Shown here one piece after another: positions 25,109 to 32,327 of a stretch of DNA of 32,327 nt. The position numbers and the translations under genes are program-made. This DNA is from Prevotellaceae bacterium (lineage in GTDB: Bacteria > Bacteroidota > Bacteroidia > Bacteroidales > UBA932): assembly GCA_031263585.1 (NCBI GenBank), contig JAISFN010000119.1, positions 1 through 32,327 of the forward strand, written 5' to 3'. The notes under the pieces were generated by a model. It saw only the letters and a program-made list of their open reading frames with translations. It had not been told where the DNA came from and searched no databases. Every line of letters begins with the position of its first letter. Position 1 is the stretch's first letter.

Positions 25109-25672
25109 TTAGATTAACCCTTCGGCTCGAAATTTCTCTTCCAGTATTTGTTTTAATCTACGGATACAAATTCGCTTACTATTTTTAGCTACTTGTACAC
25201 TTTTATACTTCATTACATCTGCGATATATGCCAAACTCCGCTCCTCCCAAAAGGCAAGATTTAATATTGTATTACATGGTTCATTCATAACCGATAGCAT
25301 CTTGCATGCTATTTCTTGTTTACGCTCCCAATCAGGATCATTTATATGAAGACTTATATCATGTAGGACAGCCCCTCGTTTTTGTACCCTGTTGACATAA
25401 TTGAGCATCTTATATTTTCCTATCTGAAACAGATATGTTTTTAATGAGGCTGATAACTTCGATAGCTTTCCATTCCTTACATTCTGATATAATACCAGAA
25501 AACTGTCCTGATAGATTTCGACGGCAATTTGCTCCTCAATAGAGAAATATTTCTGTCCGAAACTAATAAATTCTGTCCGGTATATATCATACAACTTTGT
25601 GATCAAGGATTCATCCTTCGATAGAAAGCCTGATATTATTTGTTTGTTATCTGGCAATCCTGATCTTTTCAT
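25109..25672 (-). CDS. ECF-type RNA polymerase sigma factor
   Basis: A 187-residue sigma-70 family protein of extracytoplasmic-function size. Region 2 is visible in IYRTEFISFGQKYFSIEEQIAVEIYQDSF through YLFQIGKYKMLNYV; region 4 in NTILNLAFWEERSLAYIADVMKYKS with the helix-turn-helix continuing to VAKNSKRICIRRLKQIL. It should redirect RNA polymerase to a small regulon, possibly its own operon. Its start codon lies 26 bases inside the end of the caspase gene, so the two are translationally linked. The next gene is the probable anti-sigma factor. Confidence 0.85.
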   Translation of the reverse strand: MKRSGLPDNKQIISGFLSKDESLITKLYDIYRTEFISFGQKYFSIEEQIAVEIYQDSFLVLYQNVRNGKLSKLSASLKTYLFQIGKYKMLNYVNRVQKRGAVLHDISLHINDPDWERKQEIACKMLSVMNEPCNTILNLAFWEERSLAYIADVMKYKSVQVAKNSKRICIRRLKQILEEKFRAEGLI

Positions 25673-26555
25673 TTAAATCGGTACTTTCAAAATAAGGGTT
25701 TTGCTTTCGCAATTTATTAATAAACATTAGTTCCATACGATACTTCAATTTATTGAATAGTTCGTTTATCAATATATCCTCACTTATGTTATTCATGACT
25801 TCGCAAAAAGCATAGGATAAAGAGCCATAATATGTATTATCTTTAACACTCTTATACTCATAATTAATTTGGTCTGGCTGACAAGCGCTAAAAATGGCTA
25901 TTTGAGATAATCGCTTTCCTTTTCGCAGGGAGGGCTTCTTATTTGTATTTATTGCAGTTGGTTTGTAATTACCCGGAGCAAAAATATATGTAGTTCCCCT
26001 TATATAAGCGTCATCATCAGTATCCCTGTCCGCGGTTCCACTATGGCATGCATCGAGAACAACAAATACATTGCCTTTCGAACCAATTTTTTTTCTAATA
26101 TTATTCAGCAGAATCTCAAATTCATCGTCTCTTAAATGATTTTCACCCTCATATACATCTTTCTTATACCAACGTTGAGCATCGTAAGGGATTAAGGCCT
26201 CGTCTAATCCATCAGGCTCATCCCCGTTATCATCCGCCATTTGCTGTCCATGACATGAGAAATGAATGTAGATATAATCGCCTGAAGTCGACTCCTCGCA
26301 TATATTCTCTAACGCATGTACTATCGCGTTCTTTGTTGCTCTTTCATTTATAAGGGTCTTAATATTTTCTCTTTTATAGCCTTTTTCTAAAAGCATAGGA
26401 AGAACAATGGATATGTCGTTTTCTGCATGAATTTTTGTCCAACCACTACCTGATGGATAAGAGTCAATAGCAATGAGTAAAGCTCTGTCTGTTTGAGCCG
26501 ATAATATTATTGCTAAACATGCAAATAACATCGTAAAAATAGTTTTTATAAGCAT
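25647..26555 (-). CDS. exported caspase-family (C14) peptidase
   Basis: A 302-residue peptidase of the metacaspase/C14 fold with a signal peptide ending LSAQ. The catalytic His is in IYIHFSCHGQQ (about residue 102) and Cys in VVLDACHSGT (about 170), each at the end of the expected hydrophobic strand. Acidic residues around the pocket (DDNGDEPDGLDEALIP) suit the Arg/Lys specificity common to metacaspases, but specificity is not proven. A frame extends 8 codons further to a TTG at 26579, but that codon lies within the -7 box, so the ATG at 26555 is chosen. It is the first gene of the caspase-sigma-TPR-CHAT operon and should act outside the cytoplasm. Confidence 0.88.
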   Translation of the reverse strand: MLIKTIFTMLFACLAIILSAQTDRALLIAIDSYPSGSGWTKIHAENDISIVLPMLLEKGYKRENIKTLINERATKNAIVHALENICEESTSGDYIYIHFSCHGQQMADDNGDEPDGLDEALIPYDAQRWYKKDVYEGENHLRDDEFEILLNNIRKKIGSKGNVFVVLDACHSGTADRDTDDDAYIRGTTYIFAPGNYKPTAINTNKKPSLRKGKRLSQIAIFSACQPDQINYEYKSVKDNTYYGSLSYAFCEVMNNISEDILINELFNKLKYRMELMFINKLRKQNPYFESTDLNEKIRIAR

Positions 26556-26576
26556 AACAAGATAACGGGATAATTG

Positions 26577-26608
26577 CAAATATAATATAAAAAGTAAAAA
26601 AATATCAA
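26577..26608 (-). promoter_or_regulatory. promoter of the caspase-sigma-TPR-CHAT operon
   Basis: On the minus strand TTG (26608-26606) is followed after 21 bases by TATATTTG (26584-26577), a full TAnnTTTG match, ending 21 bases before the ATG at 26555. This housekeeping-type box implies basal transcription not dependent on the operon's own sigma factor. Confidence 0.6.
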
Positions 26609-27003
26609 TTTTTGATGTTACCTTTTAGCTCTATATGGTATAAACATATAAAATAATGAAAAATAATATTGCAACAGCCCTGCTAAATACATGGCATTTT
26701 ATTAAGTATTTTTTATATATTTGTTTCGTCGAAAGACGAAAATATATAGAATACAAAGAGTATTCAAGTTTATTCTTTCATGTAAAGTCTGGTAAATTTT
26801 ATAAAGGCAAGAATAAGCGAATTTCTCACAGTCATAGTTTTATGGCGTGGGCTGTTGCTTATTTTAGCCTAGGGTTTACCAGAGCCTGCATGATAAAGTA
26901 AGGTAATACGCTCACGCTTTCCTTGTATTAGGTGTAGAGTAAAAATTAGAAAAAGCTTAGGCCCTGAACTAAATTTAATACTAAATACTATGACTATTTT
27001 AAT
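26609..27003. other. intergenic region with a GAAA-loop hairpin
   Basis: The gap between the diverging caspase operon and the lipoprotein cluster contains TATATTTG (26716-26723) immediately followed by a perfect hairpin TTTCGTC-GAAA-GACGAAA (26724-26741). An 81-codon frame at 26656-26901 crosses it, has no recognisable motif and is not credited as a gene. The plus strand could encode a short structured RNA starting at this box. Confidence 0.35.
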
Positions 27004-27067
27004 ATGAAATCTCACATTTTTTTCTTTTTTTCTATTGCTTTTGCACTATTACTCAATAGTTGCAAAG

Positions 27068-27307
27068 ATGTTTGCCCTTGTAATTACATCTCTGAAATTC
27101 TTTGCTTTTCTTTCTCTATTTACAGTTGCTGCTTTGATAATTTATGCATGGACTATATCAAAATCCAACGGAAATGGAGGAGAGCCGAGTCGTCAAGGGG
27201 GAGATGCGCAGCATTGTCCGCATTGCAATTATCCTTATTGCACTTTTGGAGGACTCAATCACGATTGCTCGCTTATCAAAGGGAGTGATGGATGCCAACA
27301 TGGGTAA
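27068..27307 (+). CDS. small membrane protein with Cys/His-rich tail
   Basis: A 79-residue frame: a hydrophobic helix (FFAFLSLFTVAALIIYAW) followed by a Gly/Ser linker and CPHCNYPYCTFGGLNHDCS, a Cys/His pattern that could bind a metal. The frame is open back to an ATG at 27035. A competing frame from 27004 begins with a convincing lipoprotein signal (ALLLNSC) but then degenerates, so the real gene may have started there and been frameshifted. Nothing similar is known to me. Confidence 0.35.
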   Translation: MFALVITSLKFFAFLSLFTVAALIIYAWTISKSNGNGGEPSRQGGDAQHCPHCNYPYCTFGGLNHDCSLIKGSDGCQHG

Positions 27308-27443
27308 TGGTAATACTTTAGACTTGATATAACCGTGTGATTTTATCTAAATATCGAAATTACCTTTGAAATAGTCGAAGAAATGGTCATAATTAGTTAA
27401 ACCGAATTATTGTTAGACACACATTTAATTAAAATAAAACAGA

Positions 27444-27923
27444 ATGAAGAAAGTAAAACTTTTAGGTTTAAGTTCACTGCTCATAGTGGTGATTTTTACA
27501 GGTTGCGGCCGTAAGCAGGCAAACGCCGAAAATATGGAACAAGCGGTAGAAAAGCAAGAGGAAATGCTGCCCGCAAAGAAACATTTCATTGTCAAATTGG
27601 AAGAAAGTATTGGCGAACAAATTGTTGCCAAAAACTATCGCAAAGCATACGATGCGATGATTGCCAACGGAGATATGGCTGGCATTGACGAAAGCCAACT
27701 GAAAGCCGCCTCCGATTTTTTTGTGCGGCAAATGCAAAATACATTCGGTAAAAACAGCGGCGTAGTGGAGTATCGTGTGGAAAACATTGAAGTAGATGAC
27801 AATGCAAAAACCGTTGATTTGATAACTACAATAGTGTATCAAAATGGTAAAACTGAAACGAAGCCTGTTCGCTATTTCAACCGAAACGGTGGATGGAAAC
27901 GTGGTATAGCTTGGAATAATTAA
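27444..27923 (+). CDS. small lipoprotein of unknown function
   Basis: A 159-residue protein with a lipoprotein signal peptide (LLIVVIFTGC, Cys21). A short acidic-helical section (NMEQAVEKQEEM) is followed by an alpha/beta part with YRKAYDAMIANGDMAG and then strands DAKTVDLITTIVYQNG-like, ending WKRGIAWNN. This resembles the NTF2-like/DUF4878 kind of small lipoprotein but I cannot assign it. Its signal-peptide coding sequence is nearly the same as that of the gene at 28594. It is first in a plus-strand run of small exported proteins. Confidence 0.75.
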   Translation: MKKVKLLGLSSLLIVVIFTGCGRKQANAENMEQAVEKQEEMLPAKKHFIVKLEESIGEQIVAKNYRKAYDAMIANGDMAGIDESQLKAASDFFVRQMQNTFGKNSGVVEYRVENIEVDDNAKTVDLITTIVYQNGKTETKPVRYFNRNGGWKRGIAWNN

Positions 27924-27956
27924 AACAAAATTACAGTACAAAAAATTATTAAAAAG

Positions 27957-28556
27957 ATGAAAAAAGTAACATTATTTTTATTCGCCGCACTGATTTTTTC
28001 AGTTGCAACAAACAATTGTATTGCGCAAAGCAAAAATTCCAAAACGCAATCGTCAACTTTGAATACCGTCAAGAATAATGGCAAAATTGATAAAGTTGAA
28101 AGTATAAGGACAAAACTTGCCGGTTATGTTACGGATGCGGTAGTTCTTGATGATGGATTACTGGAAGCTGGCGAAACATCCGAGTTTGGGCAATGCTATG
28201 GTACTTCCGGTACTCAGACTTATAGTGATGGAAATATTTGTCACTACGGTGGTAAAGATTATCGTCTGGTGATTAGCTATGTAAGGGTCGAAAACAATGG
28301 CAAAGGAGGTATCAGGATACTTGATTTTGTGTTGTTCGGACTAAAGGATAATAAAGTATTGGAACTTTCAGAAGGATACATGTGCAATGTGCGTCGCGGC
28401 GATACACCCGTGTGTGACGAAGTTTCGTTTGTCGTAGTAAAGGATGTTGGATTTGATACAGACACTCCTGTTATAAAAGCGTGGAAAATGGACAATAAGG
28501 GGAAATTTGCAGACGTCAATCCCGCAGGATTAATATGGAATGCGAGCACACCTTAA
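27957..28556 (+). CDS. exported protein of unknown function
   Basis: A 199-residue protein with a signal peptide ending NCIAQ. The mature part starts with a Ser/Lys/Asn-rich linker and continues as a beta-rich domain with four cysteines (FGQCYGTSG, NICHYGG, GYMCNVRRG, TPVCDEVSF) that may form two disulfides outside the cytoplasm. I do not recognise it. It starts 33 bases after the previous stop and is probably cotranscribed with it. Confidence 0.7.
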   Translation: MKKVTLFLFAALIFSVATNNCIAQSKNSKTQSSTLNTVKNNGKIDKVESIRTKLAGYVTDAVVLDDGLLEAGETSEFGQCYGTSGTQTYSDGNICHYGGKDYRLVISYVRVENNGKGGIRILDFVLFGLKDNKVLELSEGYMCNVRRGDTPVCDEVSFVVVKDVGFDTDTPVIKAWKMDNKGKFADVNPAGLIWNASTP

Positions 28557-28593
28557 ATTTTATGAATTGCACTCAACAAAAAATATAGGAAAG

Positions 28594-29529
28594 ATGAAAA
28601 AAGTAAAATTTTTAGGTTTAAACTTGCTGGTATTGCTGTTTTCTGCGGCATCGGCATTTGGACAAAGCAGAGTAGTCCTGGACCAATCGGCAAATGCAGT
28701 AGCATTCACCAATGACAACAAAAATTGGGGTCTTGAGGTAAATGGCGTGGAAATTATCAGTCCAAAATTCAAGACCATAGGTTTCCAAAATGGCCTTTTC
28801 AAAGTAAAAGGCTGGGATGGAGATTGGATGGTAATTGACAAGGATGGAAGTGATAAAGTTCCAAATTGGGTAAAAGCATCGGATGTCAAGATTTCTGAAA
28901 AGTTCGTGCTTTTTGAAAAACACAACGGCGGCACGGAGGCTTTAATATACGACCGCGCTACGTGGGAAGTAGTAAAGGCAAAGGAAATTACGTATGATGA
29001 CATGTATAAGCAGGCTATGGCAGCAAACGCCGACAAAGGCACATCGTTCGACCCCACATCCGCACAACAGAAGATAGCAGTAAAACAAGCAGAAGCGGCA
29101 AGCGCAGCAGTTCCTTTCGGGGCTTTCAGCTTCAGAACGAACAGTGAGGGGAAACAGGAATTGATAGTAGATGGGAAAATTATGTTTACTGCAGACTCTT
29201 TCGACCTGTTTTTAGATGAATCTTTCAGAGGGAACAGCATAGCAGTCACAAAGAATGTCGATTGGTATAAAATTAGCGGAAGATGGGCATTTCGCGTTGA
29301 AACGGCAAGCTGGAATAGAAGTAAGTACGGACTGTATGTGCTCGACATAAATGATAAGGATGGACAAAAAGTGGTCGAGGGAAAGTTAAGTATTCCAATC
29401 AAATACCAGGGCGTGTGGCATCACACCAACAGTGGGTATGCAAAGTGCGATCTGGGCGGATTTAAAGAGGAATATCGTAATTTCAATGGTGTACTGATGG
29501 ATCTCACAACAAGAAAACCAAAAGAGTAG
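28594..29529 (+). CDS. exported protein with WG-like repeats
   Basis: A 311-residue protein with a signal peptide (LLVLLFSAASAFGQ). The frame is open back to 28540, but the ATG at 28594 begins a proper signal sequence. The mature part has repeats of the 'NWGLEVNG.E.ISPKFK.IGF' kind, like the WG/KWG repeats of Leptospira and Bacteroidota surface proteins, and a repeat-free middle (residues 135-180) rich in Ala. Related features recur in the following two lipoproteins. Function unknown; export to the periplasm or surface is likely. Confidence 0.7.
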   Translation: MKKVKFLGLNLLVLLFSAASAFGQSRVVLDQSANAVAFTNDNKNWGLEVNGVEIISPKFKTIGFQNGLFKVKGWDGDWMVIDKDGSDKVPNWVKASDVKISEKFVLFEKHNGGTEALIYDRATWEVVKAKEITYDDMYKQAMAANADKGTSFDPTSAQQKIAVKQAEAASAAVPFGAFSFRTNSEGKQELIVDGKIMFTADSFDLFLDESFRGNSIAVTKNVDWYKISGRWAFRVETASWNRSKYGLYVLDINDKDGQKVVEGKLSIPIKYQGVWHHTNSGYAKCDLGGFKEEYRNFNGVLMDLTTRKPKE

Positions 29530-29538
29530 AATTAAGTC

Positions 29539-30282
29539 ATGAAAATAAGAATATTATTTTTTGTAGTCGCTGTTATGGTTAGCTTAGTGGCTTGTAGTGG
29601 AAAGGAAGTACCCATTAAAGGAACAAATCTTGTTACGTATACAAAAAATAACAAGATTGGAGTGAAGGAGCCTGGCGAAAAAGGAAAAATCATCCTCTAT
29701 GCCGAATATGTTTCGGTCGAAGCCTATGGCGGTTGGCTTTGGGTAAAAACCGAAGAAAATGCCGATTTCAACATGTTTCATGAAAATGGCAAAGAAGCGT
29801 TCGCTGCCGTAAAAATTCTCGAAACCGGAAACAACTACCGGATTATCCGGGAAACCGCCCTGAAAGGGAAACGTTATATTCCGGAGAAAAAAACCGGACT
29901 TACCAATAACGCTCCCTACGAAGAAATGTTTGTTGCCCAAATTCATGGAAACAATTACATATTTGTCCGAAACATGGGGTATTGGGGAGTTACCTGTGAT
30001 GACAGATATGATAATGTTCTCTCAAATAAGTATGACAAAATATGGATTTTATCTACCGAGTTGGGGAAAAAGGTATTTTTCTTCGGACGAACAGAACAGA
30101 GTATGTACGACCGCGAAAAAGAACAGGGCTACAAAGTAAAAGTATGGCATTGTGCAGAAAAAAATGGAGAAACCTACTCTCCGTACAACGGCTGTAGTGA
30201 AGAACGCGTTAATGAACTCATCAATGGTTCAACTCTCAAGATGGAAAAACTTGATAGAACTTTGATAATTTACGAGAAATGA
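29539..30282 (+). CDS. WG-repeat-like lipoprotein, paralogue A
   Basis: A 247-residue lipoprotein (MVSLVAC, Cys19). After the lipid cysteine the sequence GKEVPIKGTNLVTYT-KNNKIGVKEPGEKGKIIL matches the second paralogue at 30878 (SKEAPIEGTENLVTYT, VGVKEKGEQGKFIL), followed by shared VEAY and WLWVK/FLFGK strands. The middle contains GYWGVTCDDRYDNVLSNKYDKI, a WG-type repeat. It starts 9 bases after the stop of the previous gene. The two copies differ in their C-terminal halves, so they have diverged, possibly for different partners. Confidence 0.75.
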   Translation: MKIRILFFVVAVMVSLVACSGKEVPIKGTNLVTYTKNNKIGVKEPGEKGKIILYAEYVSVEAYGGWLWVKTEENADFNMFHENGKEAFAAVKILETGNNYRIIRETALKGKRYIPEKKTGLTNNAPYEEMFVAQIHGNNYIFVRNMGYWGVTCDDRYDNVLSNKYDKIWILSTELGKKVFFFGRTEQSMYDREKEQGYKVKVWHCAEKNGETYSPYNGCSEERVNELINGSTLKMEKLDRTLIIYEK

Positions 30283-30325
30283 GCGAGGAAATATAATTAA
30301 TTGTAATCATAAATAATAAATCCTT

Positions 30326-30865
30326 ATGAAATTATCTTTAAATTTTTTAGACCGTTGGGAATCGGCGATTTTCAACAAATACAGCAATGGGAATTATGTC
30401 CCTGTCAGTACTTTTACTAGCAAACTGATTCTATGGGCGGCCTGCATACTGGCCGTTACTGTAGTCATCCTGAATTTCACCAGTTACGACCAGTCGGCGT
30501 CTGAAATTGCCGCCGGAGTCATCTTTGGCGTCGCGTTTCTGATTTCAGCATGGAAGACGTCTAAAAACATTCCTGCATTCACCGCCGTTGGGACAAAAAT
30601 CGGCTATGCCTCCTATATCCTAGCGTTGTTTGCCGTCAGTTCGGCTATTTTCATCACGCTGGCTTTTGTTGCGATATTTATTATTATGGCAGTCCTGGCG
30701 CTTTGGGTTGTATGGTTCTTTATAAACGATGGTTCGTCCAAAGGCAACAAGGTACGTATACATTACAGCGACGGCACATCCGAGGATGCGGATATAACCG
30801 GCAGAGGCCCTACCGGCGAAACATTTGTCAAAGGCAGGGAGAGCGGCAGGGAATTTCAAAAATAA
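30326..30865 (+). CDS. multi-pass membrane protein of unknown function
   Basis: A 179-residue protein with three or four membrane helices (about 33-52, 60-77, 90-108 and 110-134) and a hydrophilic C-terminal tail that carries a small beta motif (KVRIHYSDGTSEDADITGRG). It lies between the two paralogous lipoproteins, 43 bases after one and 12 bases before the other, and is probably transcribed with them. I do not recognise the family. Confidence 0.7.
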   Translation: MKLSLNFLDRWESAIFNKYSNGNYVPVSTFTSKLILWAACILAVTVVILNFTSYDQSASEIAAGVIFGVAFLISAWKTSKNIPAFTAVGTKIGYASYILALFAVSSAIFITLAFVAIFIIMAVLALWVVWFFINDGSSKGNKVRIHYSDGTSEDADITGRGPTGETFVKGRESGREFQK

Positions 30866-30877
30866 AAAGAATAAAAA

Positions 30878-31612
30878 ATGAAAAAACTACTTTTAATTTT
30901 ACTCGTTGCATTGGTTGCAAACGGGTGCGGCTTCAAAAGTAAGGAAGCGCCCATTGAGGGGACGGAAAATCTCGTAACTTACACCATCAAGGGCAGTAAG
31001 CAGGTTGGCGTTAAGGAAAAGGGAGAGCAAGGGAAATTTATTCTTCCGGCAATGTTCACAAACGTAGAGGCTTATGCCGGTTTTTTGTTCGGCAAAACAG
31101 CCGATTCCCCGGAAACGTATGGGATATACCATCTCAATGGAAAATCAATGGCTGACATAAACAAGGCAACTATTTTGAAAGAGGATGAAAATTACCGTGT
31201 TGTTCAATTTCCTAACGGCCCTAAATGGATAATATCTCCCATTCAGGCAGGAGAAATGTACTCAGGAGAAGAGGCGTACATTTCAGGGAATACCATATTC
31301 GGCAAAGTGTCGGGAAAATGGAATATTTTTGGCGTATCGGCTACGGGATACAGCAAAATAATCGTTGCAACCGCCGAAGGGAAGGCGTGTTACATTACGC
31401 AAAAAATAATGCCGCTCATGACAGACTGGTATATATGGCTTCAGGAAACTCCGACCTCTGCAAAATTGCTTCAATGTTATTATGCACCCAAACTCAAGAA
31501 AATAGTTGAAGAAATAGAAGCAAACCTGCCGCCAGCCCGCGAACAAAATGCGGATGGCATTATAAGTTTCTACGATTTCGACGTTAGTAAATATATAGCT
31601 CCGCTGATGTAA
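30878..31612 (+). CDS. WG-repeat-like lipoprotein, paralogue B
   Basis: A 244-residue lipoprotein (VALVANGC, Cys17), the partner of the 29539 gene as described there. Its own WG-like unit is ISGNTIFGKVSGKWNIFGVSATGYSKII. The C-terminal helical part (KLKKIVEEIEANLPPAREQ) is not shared. It starts 12 bases after the membrane-protein stop and is the last gene of the run; a strong hairpin follows at 31771. Confidence 0.75.
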   Translation: MKKLLLILLVALVANGCGFKSKEAPIEGTENLVTYTIKGSKQVGVKEKGEQGKFILPAMFTNVEAYAGFLFGKTADSPETYGIYHLNGKSMADINKATILKEDENYRVVQFPNGPKWIISPIQAGEMYSGEEAYISGNTIFGKVSGKWNIFGVSATGYSKIIVATAEGKACYITQKIMPLMTDWYIWLQETPTSAKLLQCYYAPKLKKIVEEIEANLPPAREQNADGIISFYDFDVSKYIAPLM

Positions 31613-31770
31613 TAAAATACAAAAATTAGGGCTAAGATTGTAACTACCTTAGTGGTCTGTATGCTATAAAAATGTTTCAAATCCCCTTCATAAATGTGAA
31701 AGGACGAAAAAGTACTATATATTTATAGAGGCATGGCTTTGATTACATTCTTCAATAACTGTATATTAAT

Positions 31771-31809
31771 AACATTACCCGTAGTACATTAAACACTACG
31801 GGTAATGTT
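31771..31809. terminator. perfect 15-bp hairpin after the lipoprotein run
   Basis: AACATTACCCGTAGT (31771-31785) and ACTACGGGTAATGTT (31795-31809) pair perfectly around a 9-base loop. No T-run follows on either strand, so it may be a terminator of unusual type, a protein-binding site or the scar of an inserted element. The 31613-31770 stretch before it holds nothing I can identify. Confidence 0.5.
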
Positions 31810-31972
31810 AAATAGAAAAATTAATAAAATGATTTGAGTAAAATAATTTCGGAAAAGCTGCTCAAGATTAAAGAAGGCCTCTCCGGAGTGGAAAACATTC
31901 TGGAAATACGGGTGAAGTTGAATACATTCGGATGTTACAGACGCAAACTCTGTAAACCGTGGGCGGACAAAT

Positions 31973-32327
31973 GTTGACGGTAGTATGTGAAACAGCTGAA
32001 ATCGGTGGAGGGGGGCAAACGCTTCTTTTTTATATTAACGATGTCCCCGTCAATTACCGCTCAGCTCGCCTGATGGGCGGAAGCGTGGTATATTCCGTCG
32101 GTACGAACATTGCCCGGACAAGCAACGCGCCCGGCATGGATGACCTCGACGCCTATAATAGTTGGGCGGCGCGGACCATAGAAGGTACCTGGGAGATCGT
32201 GTGCGTCGAAAAGCGTAAATATCATATCTGGAACGATTTATACCATGAAGAACAGCCGTATGAAGAGGGACTGGGCGAGACTCACGCGGGCTGCCGCGAA
32301 GTGTTCAAGCACAATTCGGCAAAGGTA
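31973..32327 (+). CDS. unrecognised ORF running off the window, possibly frame-disturbed
   Basis: An ATG at 31973 opens a frame of at least 118 residues to the window edge (MLTVVCETAEIGGGGQ, then YINDVPVNYRSARLMGG, SWAARTIEGTWEIVCVEKR). A different frame just before it (31838-31975) encodes SEKLLKIKEGLSGVENILEIR and stops at the overlap, and an ATG at 31829 leads into it only through a further frameshift. The two may be halves of one broken gene. The G+C level and codon use are visibly higher than in the genes to the left. I do not recognise the protein. Confidence 0.45.

Noticed and set aside
26556-26579. TTG at 26579 as caspase start
   Set aside because: It overlaps the -7 box; the ATG at 26555 begins a proper signal peptide.
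26656-26901. 81-residue plus-strand frame
   Set aside because: It crosses a perfect hairpin and a promoter-like box and has no recognisable motif.
28560-29402. 280-residue minus-strand frame opposite the WG-like gene
   Set aside because: Shadow frame; the plus strand has a signal peptide, repeats and operon spacing.

Overview
The window looks like a chromosomal segment of a Bacteroidota bacterium, probably order Bacteroidales. It has TAnnTTTG-type -7 promoter boxes (several preceded by TTTG/TTG about 18-21 bases upstream), SusC-like TonB receptor architecture, many lipoproteins, and AT-rich intergenic DNA. The genus cannot be told from the sequence alone.

Left part (1-10.5 kb): mostly housekeeping. 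It holds a broken sirtuin gene, a deoxynucleoside kinase, a BspA-type leucine-rich-repeat lipoprotein flanked by two 70-bp direct repeats, queG (epoxyqueuosine reductase), gpmI (phosphoglycerate mutase), typA/bipA (ribosome-associated GTPase, minus strand), a DsbD-like thiol:disulfide interchange protein and a NUDIX hydrolase. A second dispersed motif sits beside three of these genes.

10.5-18 kb: insertion-sequence territory around a TonB-dependent receptor and its small partner protein. It has a decayed IS982-type element, a long (AG)n microsatellite upstream of the receptor promoter, an IS256-like end, an IS5-family element with a TAA target duplication, and an IS4-family element with a 10-bp target duplication. 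The last two lie in the reading frame of a decayed TIR-Sel1 gene.

18-26.6 kb (all minus strand): a candidate defence/signalling island of two operons. The first encodes a membrane channel-like protein with two RCK/TrkA-N-like Rossmann domains and a C-terminal RyR domain, then a stand-alone RyR-domain protein, an intact TIR-domain protein with the predicted catalytic Glu, and the TIR-Sel1 pseudogene. TIR enzymes can make cyclic ADP-ribose-type signals and RyR domains are found in ryanodine-receptor channels, so the gene order suggests a TIR-to-channel effector pathway; this is inference. The second operon, driven by a good TTG-N21-TATATTTG promoter, encodes an exported caspase-family (C14) peptidase, an ECF-type sigma factor, a single-pass TPR protein that resembles an anti-sigma factor, and an exported CHAT peptidase. 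The genes overlap or nearly touch.

26.6-32.3 kb (plus strand): a small Cys/His-rich membrane ORF, then a run of small exported proteins and lipoproteins, two of which are clear paralogues with a shared GVKExGExGK motif, plus a multi-pass membrane protein. A perfect 15-bp hairpin ends this run. Beyond it the base composition becomes visibly richer in G+C and a frame-disturbed, unrecognised ORF runs off the window edge.
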